This document shows, one piece after another, positions 56,539 to 64,000 of a DNA stretch of 64,000 bases (position 1 is its first letter; every line of letters begins with the position of its first letter). The stretch comes from Psychrobacter coccoides. Its GTDB lineage: Bacteria; Pseudomonadota; Gammaproteobacteria; Pseudomonadales; Moraxellaceae. The stretch is from the NCBI RefSeq assembly GCF_017498085.1, contig NZ_JAGBKM010000016.1, positions 1-64,000 on the forward strand, in the 5' to 3' direction. The translations under genes were made by a program, and so were the position numbers. Under the pieces are notes generated by a model. That model made no database searches. It had not been told where the DNA came from and worked only from the letters and a program-made list of their open reading frames with translations.

Positions 56539-56900
56539 TTATTATCTCAGCTTTATGATTGATCGACTCGAATGAACAGCTATGGTGAATGAGACTTACC
56601 TATATAGGACTTATAATAAAGACATGACCTATAGTTTTAAAATTGGTTCTTCATGCTCATTTCCTAAAAGGCTAACGATATCGTTTTAGTTAATAATGAA
56701 GATAGTAGTAAAAAACAGAGTTGGATACAACCTAACCAGTTAACAACATAGTTTTATTTCCCTCTAACAATAAGCATACTCTTGAGAATGTCTAAAAATA
56801 TGAGATGCAAAAACGATACACGCAAAAAAGCTCTCAAGTAAATTTACTTGATAGCTTTTTTTAACTAAGACACCTTTTTTGATCACATATACACTACGCG
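56539..56900. other. gap between the two beta-helix/RTX genes
   Basis: This 360-bp AT-rich region has a terminator at 56824-56862 and presumably a promoter for the downstream paralogue. I see no other gene. Confidence 0.5.
56824..56862. terminator. terminator after the 937-residue beta-helix/RTX gene
   Basis: AAAAAAGCTCTCAAGTAAA and TTTACTTGATAGCTTTTTT form a long hairpin with one mismatch. It lies 39 bp beyond the stop of the 937-residue gene on the minus strand. Confidence 0.85.
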
Positions 56901-59714
56901 TTACATGATAATGAAATCATCCATCGTCAGTGTTTGATTTACTGTCGCAAACTGAACTTCGGAGAAAGCATTATCGGAGCCATCCGCATCAAAATACAAT
57001 TTATTACCTTTTTGCAAGACACGAGTATTAGCGTCTGATCGCTCGCCATCTGCAGCAAACCAATTACCTTCTAAGCTCTCGATACTAAGGTCTCCAAATA
57101 TCACTTCACTTAGACCAATCTGATCTCCTTCTCTTGAGTTGAAGTCTGTGATAGTATCGATATTCTTCGCACCCAACTCACTATTAAAGAGAAAAATATC
57201 TGCGCCATCACCACCCGTTAGGATATCCCGACCGTAGCCACCATTGAGTATATCATTTCCAAAGCCACCTTGAAGAGCGTCATTGCCGTCAGTACCAATA
57301 ACTAAGTTGTCAAATACCTCGTTACCCTGGCCTCTGTCATCGATATCATGACGCCTGACCTCATTACCATTGGTAACAACCGTATTACCGCTCACTTCAA
57401 TACCGTTGGTGTTATCATCAAGTGCGATACCAGTGAGTACTCGGCCATCTGCACTAAATGCGGTACCGACACCATCAATGAAGTTGTTAGTAATCTGCCC
57501 ATCGGTAACCCCATTTAGAAGGATATTCAGTCCATTACCCACTACCTCATTGCCATCTACAGTTATATTGTTAATCCCATGATTAACCCCAGAGGCTCTT
57601 TCGGATATGACAATACCATTGCCTTCGTTATTTAAAGATTGAGAGCTAATGATACTAACATTAGTTACAAGGTCATTATTATCTGGTTCTATGTTAATAC
57701 CCGCGCTAGGCTGCGCACCTTTAGTGTTTTTAAAGACAGAGTTGATAATTTCGATACCATCGCCATCAACGATAGTGATGCCTTGACGACTGTTATTATC
57801 AGAAACCACATTGTAAATTGTCACATTTTCACTCTGACTCTCATTTTCCCCAATATAAACGCCATCACCTCGAAAATCTTGTACATTTACATTTTCAATC
57901 GTGACGTCTTTGGCACCCAATATACCTATACCTATACCCCAATGGCTACCTGTACCGAAATGTTCATATCGATCACCGACTATAGTACCACCTGTGACAT
58001 TTACATTTTCGACATCTCTAATAAATAGAACGTAATGGCTCTCTTGATTACTAGGTATGGCCTCAAGTACCGTGTTATCTTCCATTTTTACGGTAACATT
58101 GCTACGCATCCATATACCGTTAGAGGTGGTATCTATCAGATAGTTGCCGTCAGGAATGTAAACTGTTCCACCACCATTATTAGAAACAAAATTAATGGCT
58201 TTCTGAATAGCAGCAGTGTCATCTGTGCTGCCATTTCCTTTAGCGCCATATTTACCATCGGTCACATCCACCACCAGTGAACCAGCAGGGTCAGTGGTAT
58301 AGATATTGGCGTCGCTATCGCTTACTAAACTTTCAGTAGAACCTTTGTTATCCGTATATGATGCTTTGACTGTAATTGCTTTTCCGGCTTCTTTGCTAGT
58401 AAGACTGTAGGTACTTTGCGTAGCGCCATCAATGCGTTGGCCGTCTGCAAACCACTGGTAAGTGACACCTGATTTTGGCACACCGTCAGCATCGTCGATC
58501 TTGGCGCTTAAGATGCCAACTTTGTTGCCGCTGATGGTTATACTAGCAGAGGCGTTATTGGGGTTGCTATTGATAGAAGGCCCGATCGACTCACTATCAG
58601 TGCTAGGACCAACTACTTGACCCATTGCTGGAGGCTGCACTTCACCTTCTGGCTTTTCAATACCTTCATTACGCACGACTTTTGCGGTAGCAGCACTCAA
58701 TGATTTCTCAGAAAAGTCAGCATCATCAGTGTAGGTTGCTTGTACTGTTAGATGACTGCTGATGACACCGGTATCTGGTGTGTAAGTGCTCTTAGTTGCG
58801 CCTCTGATAGGATTACCACCTGCATACCATTGATAGCTGATACCAGAGTTAGGGACACCATCGGCATCTTTGATGACGGCTGTTAAAGTCTCGCCAACTT
58901 TTGCTACGCCATCAATACTAACAATGGCTGGGTTGTTTTTTAGCTCACTTCCAGCTGTTACAACTTTTGCAGTGGCCGCACTTAATGTATTTTCAGAAAA
59001 GTTAGCACCATCAGTATAGGTTGCTCGCACTGTGAGATGACTGCTAATGACACCGGTATCTGGTGTGTAAGTACTTTTGGTTGCACCTCTAATGGGATTA
59101 CCACCTGCATACCATTGGTAGCTGATACCAGAATTAGGTATACCATCAGCATCTTTAACGATGGCTGTTAAGGTCTCGCCAACTCTTGCCTCACCATCAA
59201 TGCTAATGATGGCTGGGTTGTTCTTGGATTCTTTCATTTGTGTTTGCTCTAGTTTAATTAGTGAACGTGGAGGGCTGTCAGAAGAACTACCCAATGCTGT
59301 TACAGTACCAAGCACTCCTAATGATCCTAAGCCGACAAAAAACCATGGCTTGTAGAATTTAGAGATATTGTTATCTGGAGTTATATTCTCCATACTAGAT
59401 AGCTCAGATGTTGATATATCTGTGCCTAGGGGATAAATATAACGCTGACCATCAGCTTCAAGCCCAGTGATAACAACGGAATCTTGGTTATTGGTGTAGT
59501 AGTCTTTTAGCACAAAAAAAGATTCATCTTGATCAATAACTAATAAGTCGTTATCTTCACGTGAAAACTTAACTTGTTTAGGTGCAAGACCTAAAGAGTC
59601 AGCAAGTAAAAACTGAGATCCAGATCTCACATCAATAGCTTGCAAGTTATCTACTTCTGCCACTAGTAACTGTTGTCCTTGTGGCGTAATTACTTTTAAA
59701 GTTTGCAGGGTCAT
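56901..59714 (-). CDS. modular beta-helix (AlgE/pectate-lyase-like) RTX protein with BapA-like N-terminus
   Basis: The 937-residue mosaic has six parts. Residues 1-105 resemble the BapA prefix domain of type I secreted adhesins. Residues 123-142 are hydrophobic (WFFVGLGSLGVLGTVTAL). Three Ig-like repeats of 90-95 residues span about 164-252, 258-347 and 389-475. A parallel beta-helix spans about 479-805, starting VDVTDGKYGAKGNGSTDDTA. RTX nonapeptides (GGFGNDILNGGYGRDILTGG) span about 806-845. A C-terminal acidic secretion-like region ends DDFIIM. The enzyme class is not certain: the fold recalls alginate epimerases and lyases, but the AlgE DPH motif is not visible. Secretion by a type I system and calcium binding are inferred. 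Transporter genes are not in the window. Confidence 0.82.
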   Translation of the reverse strand: MTLQTLKVITPQGQQLLVAEVDNLQAIDVRSGSQFLLADSLGLAPKQVKFSREDNDLLVIDQDESFFVLKDYYTNNQDSVVITGLEADGQRYIYPLGTDISTSELSSMENITPDNNISKFYKPWFFVGLGSLGVLGTVTALGSSSDSPPRSLIKLEQTQMKESKNNPAIISIDGEARVGETLTAIVKDADGIPNSGISYQWYAGGNPIRGATKSTYTPDTGVISSHLTVRATYTDGANFSENTLSAATAKVVTAGSELKNNPAIVSIDGVAKVGETLTAVIKDADGVPNSGISYQWYAGGNPIRGATKSTYTPDTGVISSHLTVQATYTDDADFSEKSLSAATAKVVRNEGIEKPEGEVQPPAMGQVVGPSTDSESIGPSINSNPNNASASITISGNKVGILSAKIDDADGVPKSGVTYQWFADGQRIDGATQSTYSLTSKEAGKAITVKASYTDNKGSTESLVSDSDANIYTTDPAGSLVVDVTDGKYGAKGNGSTDDTAAIQKAINFVSNNGGGTVYIPDGNYLIDTTSNGIWMRSNVTVKMEDNTVLEAIPSNQESHYVLFIRDVENVNVTGGTIVGDRYEHFGTGSHWGIGIGILGAKDVTIENVNVQDFRGDGVYIGENESQSENVTIYNVVSDNNSRQGITIVDGDGIEIINSVFKNTKGAQPSAGINIEPDNNDLVTNVSIISSQSLNNEGNGIVISERASGVNHGINNITVDGNEVVGNGLNILLNGVTDGQITNNFIDGVGTAFSADGRVLTGIALDDNTNGIEVSGNTVVTNGNEVRRHDIDDRGQGNEVFDNLVIGTDGNDALQGGFGNDILNGGYGRDILTGGDGADIFLFNSELGAKNIDTITDFNSREGDQIGLSEVIFGDLSIESLEGNWFAADGERSDANTRVLQKGNKLYFDADGSDNAFSEVQFATVNQTLTMDDFIIM
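58690..59230. repeat. tandem 285-bp repeat encoding the first two Ig-like domains
   Basis: Two adjacent units with a 285-bp (95-codon) period code for nearly identical Ig-like domains. An example is the shared stretch GACACCGGTATCTGGTGTG at 58764 and 59049. The similarity at the DNA level points to recent duplication or gene conversion. Confidence 0.8.
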
Positions 59715-60243
59715 AAGAGGCCTTAAATCTATACCAGCTAGATAGGCGCATCCTCTCAGGCATCTTTTGTTGTCTTGATAAGCATCAAATATTTAGCAAA
59801 TCGCTACAAGCAATCGATATATCCAGTGATTGAAGTGAGTGTAAACGCCATATCTTTGTCGTAATATTTTCATTAACAGTCGCTACAATGAAAAAGCTAA
59901 AAGATTAGGCACTCTTACTTACAAAATCCAAATATTACTTAATTTAATATTAAGCACACTTCTCAGTTTCATCTGTTTACATCTTTCGATAACAGGTGAA
60001 GAGCCTACAGCACTTTTGTAACGCTCGCGTAAAAGAAGGTTGGCTTATGGATGTATGTCAATTGCTTATATCTTTTAATTTTTAACTTTCGTAGCCAATT
60101 AAAATTAAGTCATAAACACAAGTTTAGTATGGGATATAACCGCTTGTTTTTATGCAAAATCTATGCCATCAATGACATACAATTGGAAAGTATTACCATA
60201 AAAATTATGCTGTAATACAAGGCATTTTTCGTGTTTCAAACAC
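59715..60243. other. intergenic region between the RTX protein gene and purL
   Basis: About 530 bp of strongly AT-rich sequence, especially at 59900-60200, contain the likely promoter of the minus-strand RTX protein gene. I see no further gene or repeat. Confidence 0.4.
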
Positions 60244-60272
60244 AAAAAAGGTGAGCCGAAGCCCACCTTTTT
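60244..60272 (-). terminator. terminator after purL
   Basis: On the minus strand AAAAAGGTGGGC-TTCG-GCTCACCTTTTTT has a stable TTCG loop and strong A/T flanks. Confidence 0.9.
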
Positions 60273-60307
60273 CTATGTCTAAAACAAGTATCAAAGTCCA
60301 AATAAAC

Positions 60308-63300
60308 CTATCTTAACCAAGCACGGGCGTTACGGAACATACGCATCCACGCGCCGTCCTCGTCCCATTCTTCTGGTTTCCAGCTGTGGTTGTAGGCTTT
60401 TAGATTACGCTCAGGATGTGGCATCATAATCGTCACGCGACCGTCAGTGCTACACAGACCAGTGACACCGCCGAGCGAACCGTTTGGATTAAGCGGATAA
60501 GTCTCAGTCGGATGACCTTGGCTATCGACATAACGCATGGCGAGCTGACCGTGCCGCGCCATACCATCGATCTCGGTGTTATCCAGTGTGGCATAGCCTT
60601 CACCATGCGCCACAGCGATTGGCAAGATGCTATCTTGCATGCCTTTGAACAGGATGGACTTGGTACGCTCGACTTTGACGTTGACCGTACGCGCTTCAAA
60701 TCGAGCTGACTGGTTGGCGATGAAACGTGGGAAGTTCTCTGCGCCTGGAATCAAGTCTTTGAGCTGCGCCATCATCTGACAGCCGTTACAAACGCCTAGA
60801 GAGAAGGTATCCGGACGGGCAAAGAAGCGCACAAACTGCATGCGCAGCTCGTCATGGAACAAGATAGAGTTCGCCCAGCCAGAGCCTGCGCCAAGGACGT
60901 CACCGTAACTAAAGCCGCCACAAGCGACCAGACCGTCGAAGTCACGTAGATTGATGCGACCTTCTAGCAGATCACTCATGTGCACGTCGACCGCTTCAAA
61001 GCCAGCTTGGGTAAAGCCTGCCGCCATTTCTGACTGACCATTGACGCCTTGCTCACGCAGGATAGCAACTCTTGGTTTGCTTTCACGGCTATTTAAATAC
61101 GGCTCTTCAATTTTTTGATTGAGATCAAAGTTTGGTGCAGCGATCAGACCTTTATGGTTAGTATCAGCAATCAAGTCATACTCTTGCTGCACACACGTTG
61201 GGTTGTCACGGCGGCGGGCGATTTGGTAGCTGACTTGGCTCCACTCTTGCTGCAGCTCAGAACGGCTAAAGCGTAGGGTATCGTCACCCATCAGCGTTGG
61301 CGTTTGAATGATTAAGCTGTCTTCTTCGGTACTTTGACCGACGAGACTGAGCATATCGCTGACGTTATACTGCTCTGCCAACTCCATCAAAGCCGTAACG
61401 TTTTCGGGCAATACTTGAATCACTGCGCCCAGCTCTTCGCTAAACAGTTGACCGAGCAAATTGTCATCAGTCAATGACAGTTTGATACCTTGACGGCTGG
61501 TGAATTGCATTTCTGCAATCGTCGCCAGCAGTCCACCATCGCCGATATCGTGATAGGCGCTGATAACGCCTTGCGCATTACCCGCTTGGATAAAGTTAAA
61601 GAAGTCGACCAAGTCGCTTGGCTGCGCCAAATCTGGGCAGTCATCGCCTAGCTGACTTTGCGTTTGCGCAAGAATTGAGCCGCCCAGACGCAATTGACCT
61701 TTGGATAAATCGATACGATAGAAGGCGCTATCGCCGTTGACAAGCTCAGGGGTTAGCGTTTTTGTCACATCAGTTACAGGCGCAAAAGCAGTAATCACAA
61801 GGCTCATAGGCGAGACGACTGATTTGTCTTGGCTGTCACCGTCACTATTATCGTTGTCAGTCCAGTTGGCACGCATCGATAGTGAATCTTTGCCGACTGG
61901 AATGGCGATACCGAGTGCTGGGCATAGCTCTTCGCCGATGGCGTGCACCGCATCAAACAATGCGGCGTCTTCCGTATCATCCCCGCAAGCGGCCATCCAG
62001 TTCGCTGACATAGTGATATCAGATAGCTGAGCGATACATGCGCCAGCGATGTTGGTAATCGCTTCACCAACAGCCAGACGTGCAGAAGCTTTTGGATCGA
62101 TAAGCGCAACAGGGGTTCGCTCACCGATACTCATCGCCTCTCCAGTCATCGGCTGACCATCGATAACTTGTAAGCCTGACGCCGTCACCGCACAGTCAGC
62201 GACGGGCACTTGATAGCGACCGACATACTGATCACGTACCACCATACCTGTGATCGAGCGGTCACCAATGCTAATCAAAAATGACTTGCTGGCGACAGTT
62301 GGATGACGTAGCACGTCTTTGATTGATTCGGCTAGATTAACTTCAGCTAACTCTAATGCTGGCAAGGTGGTTTCTTGACGCTCAAAGCTACGCTGCATCT
62401 GCGGCGTACCACCGAGCAATACTTGCATCGGCATATTGACTGGCTGATCAGGGAGCAACTCATCATCGACCACGAGCTGACGAATCTCAGTTGCTTCTCC
62501 TAAGATGGCATATGGGCAGCGCTCACGGGCACAGATGGCATCAAACTGCGCCTTGCTTTCGGGACGAATCGCTAATACATAACGCTCTTGCGCCTCATTT
62601 GACCAAATGGCCATCGGCGACATGCCTGCCTCTAATGATGGGATTTTGCGCAAGTTCAGGTGCGCGCCCATATCATGGTCATCGACCAGCTCTGGCATGG
62701 CATTTGACAGTCCACCTGCCCCAACATCGTGGATAGAGACGATTGGGTTGCCGTCTTTACTGTTGTTGCTTACATCGATATCGTTGCCAGCTAAGGCCCA
62801 GCAGCGATCGATGACTTCCTGACAGCGACGCTCCATCTCAGCGTTATCACGCTGTACAGAGGCGAAGTCCAAGCCTTCATCTAGCTCACCACTATCGACC
62901 GACGATGCTGCACCGCCGCCAAGACCAATCTGCATCGCAGGGCCACCAAGGACGATAAGCAAGTCGCCTTCACGAATGGCATTTTTTTCAATGAGGTTGC
63001 GTTTGATATTGCCGTAACCACCTGCCAGCATGATGGGCTTATGATAGCCACGCATCTCGCTGCCGTCTTTTTCCGCTGAGGTATCCAGTTGGAAGCTGCG
63101 GAAATAACCGCATAGGTTAGGACGACCAAACTCATTGGAAAAATTGGCTGAGCCTAATGGTGCTTCCGTCATAATCTCAAGACTGGTCGCCATACGATCG
63201 GGTGTACCATAATCCTGCGTGCTTAATTGACCTGACTGCTCCCACTTTTCAACCATCTCTGGAATGTGCAAATGTGACACATGAAAACCTGTGAGACCTG

Positions 63301-64000
63301 CTTTGGGCTTACCACCACGGCCAGTTGCGCCTTCATCACGAATCTCACCGCCCGCACCTGTCGCGGCACCGGCATAAGGGGCAATCGCCGTTGGATGGTT
63401 GTGAGTTTCCACCTTCATTAAAATATCGATGGCTTCTTGATGAAAGTCATACGGATGAGCAGAGTTAGGATCTTGAGCGTCAGTCGGCACAGGGTAATAA
63501 CGCATGCCTTCCGCCCCTGTTCTAACCGCTGCGTTGTCTTTATACGCAGATAGGATGCCTTGCGGGTTTGACTGATAGGTGTTTTTAATCATCTGAAACA
63601 ATGATTTTGGCTGTACCTTGCCATCTATCGTCCATTCAGCGTTAAAAATCTTGTGACGGCAATGCTCAGAGTTGGCCTGCGCAAACATCATCAGCTCAAC
63701 GTCCGTTGGATTGCGCCCCAGCTCATTGACATAAGCATTCATTAGGTAGTCAATATCTTCGCTCGATAGCGCAAAGCCAAACTCGGTATTGGCCGATTCA
63801 AGCGCTGCCTGACCTTGCCCAATCACATCAATATGATTAAGCGAGGCTGGCGGCTCATCATCGAACAGTTTATTCACCTCATTTAAATCGTAGACCAAGC
63901 TTTGGGTCATGCGATCAAACAACAGTTGCTCAGCAGCCGCTGGCAATTTTGTGTTTACCTCGTCGCCTGCTTTTTCAGTAAGGGTTAGCGTATAGACGAT
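60308..64000 (-). CDS. purL: phosphoribosylformylglycinamidine synthase (FGAM synthase), N-terminus outside window
   Basis: PurL converts FGAR to FGAM with ATP and glutamine in purine synthesis. The minus-strand frame is open to the window edge (reading IVYTLTLTEKAGDEVNTK before the first ORF Met), so about 80-100 N-terminal residues are missing. The long form is shown by the central AIRS-like domains (ADNSEHCRHK region: AQANSEHCRHKIFNAEWTIDGK, LMKVETHNHPTAIAPYAG) and the C-terminal glutaminase, whose Cys is in LGVCNGCQMM and whose HPERN motif is near the end. It is a single gene with a strong terminator behind it. Confidence 0.97.
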   Translation of the reverse strand: MVYTLTLTEKAGDEVNTKLPAAAEQLLFDRMTQSLVYDLNEVNKLFDDEPPASLNHIDVIGQGQAALESANTEFGFALSSEDIDYLMNAYVNELGRNPTDVELMMFAQANSEHCRHKIFNAEWTIDGKVQPKSLFQMIKNTYQSNPQGILSAYKDNAAVRTGAEGMRYYPVPTDAQDPNSAHPYDFHQEAIDILMKVETHNHPTAIAPYAGAATGAGGEIRDEGATGRGGKPKAGLTGFHVSHLHIPEMVEKWEQSGQLSTQDYGTPDRMATSLEIMTEAPLGSANFSNEFGRPNLCGYFRSFQLDTSAEKDGSEMRGYHKPIMLAGGYGNIKRNLIEKNAIREGDLLIVLGGPAMQIGLGGGAASSVDSGELDEGLDFASVQRDNAEMERRCQEVIDRCWALAGNDIDVSNNSKDGNPIVSIHDVGAGGLSNAMPELVDDHDMGAHLNLRKIPSLEAGMSPMAIWSNEAQERYVLAIRPESKAQFDAICARERCPYAILGEATEIRQLVVDDELLPDQPVNMPMQVLLGGTPQMQRSFERQETTLPALELAEVNLAESIKDVLRHPTVASKSFLISIGDRSITGMVVRDQYVGRYQVPVADCAVTASGLQVIDGQPMTGEAMSIGERTPVALIDPKASARLAVGEAITNIAGACIAQLSDITMSANWMAACGDDTEDAALFDAVHAIGEELCPALGIAIPVGKDSLSMRANWTDNDNSDGDSQDKSVVSPMSLVITAFAPVTDVTKTLTPELVNGDSAFYRIDLSKGQLRLGGSILAQTQSQLGDDCPDLAQPSDLVDFFNFIQAGNAQGVISAYHDIGDGGLLATIAEMQFTSRQGIKLSLTDDNLLGQLFSEELGAVIQVLPENVTALMELAEQYNVSDMLSLVGQSTEEDSLIIQTPTLMGDDTLRFSRSELQQEWSQVSYQIARRRDNPTCVQQEYDLIADTNHKGLIAAPNFDLNQKIEEPYLNSRESKPRVAILREQGVNGQSEMAAGFTQAGFEAVDVHMSDLLEGRINLRDFDGLVACGGFSYGDVLGAGSGWANSILFHDELRMQFVRFFARPDTFSLGVCNGCQMMAQLKDLIPGAENFPRFIANQSARFEARTVNVKVERTKSILFKGMQDSILPIAVAHGEGYATLDNTEIDGMARHGQLAMRYVDSQGHPTETYPLNPNGSLGGVTGLCSTDGRVTIMMPHPERNLKAYNHSWKPEEWDEDGAWMRMFRNARAWLR

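Overview
The window looks like a chromosomal segment of a Moraxellaceae gammaproteobacterium, most likely Psychrobacter. This is inferred from the gene content: a wax-ester synthase/DGAT, scattered type II secretion genes, an lptM-lysA-dapF-xerC block, a sigma-54 with a very acidic insert, and many short TATAGTC-ended and CTAG-flanked intergenic repeats. No database search was possible. Most of the window is housekeeping DNA; the accessory parts are at 0-8.6 kb and 53.9-59.7 kb.

Layout. 0-0.6 kb: decayed TnpB gene. 0.7-2.9 kb: type II secretion gspF and an unknown gene. 3.1-3.5 kb: three tRNA genes (His, Arg, Pro) on the minus strand. 3.8-5.1 kb: an intact TnpB-only IS200/IS605-type element whose right end resembles the end of an omega-RNA. 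5.2-8.3 kb: a two-gene McrBC-like restriction module. 8.7-12.7 kb: DUF4442 protein, secreted RidA-like protein, gspE, thiG. 13-20 kb: wax-ester synthase, suhB, dxs, ribA, hemF. 20-24 kb: cytochrome c', MscS channel, glyoxalase I, carbonic anhydrase. 23.8-27.7 kb: spermidine/putrescine-type ABC transporter (ATPase plus two permeases) followed by a MetR-like regulator. 28-34.5 kb: acetyltransferase, crcB, tsaD, two acidic lipoproteins (one a cytochrome c), rpsU, yqeY-like gene, BepA-like protease. 34.7-40 kb: TusA-like protein, rpoH, DUF423 protein, thiS, hpf, rpoN. 40-45 kb: nitrilase-family amidase convergent with xerC, dapF, lysA, lptM. 45.4-49 kb: ackA-pta. 49-54 kb: nadD, rsfS, MOSC protein, AmiD-like amidase, GATase, small coiled-coil protein. 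53.9-59.7 kb: two tandem beta-helix/RTX genes, the downstream one split by an IS5-family element. 60.3-64 kb: purL, cut by the window edge.

The two most distinctive regions follow. First, the tandem beta-helix/RTX pair: the upstream 937-residue protein has a cytoplasm-to-outside type I secretion architecture with a BapA-like N-terminal segment. Its downstream paralogue keeps the beta-helix and RTX parts but begins with a lipoprotein signal peptide, and has been cleanly interrupted by an 803-bp IS with a CTAG target duplication. Second, the McrB-like GTPase/ATPase lacks an N-terminal methyl-DNA reader and instead seems to carry a winged-helix-like insert after Walker A. The window also holds at least three families of miniature inverted-repeat elements. 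Intergenic stretches above 300 bases are described either as repeats or as containing nothing recognisable.
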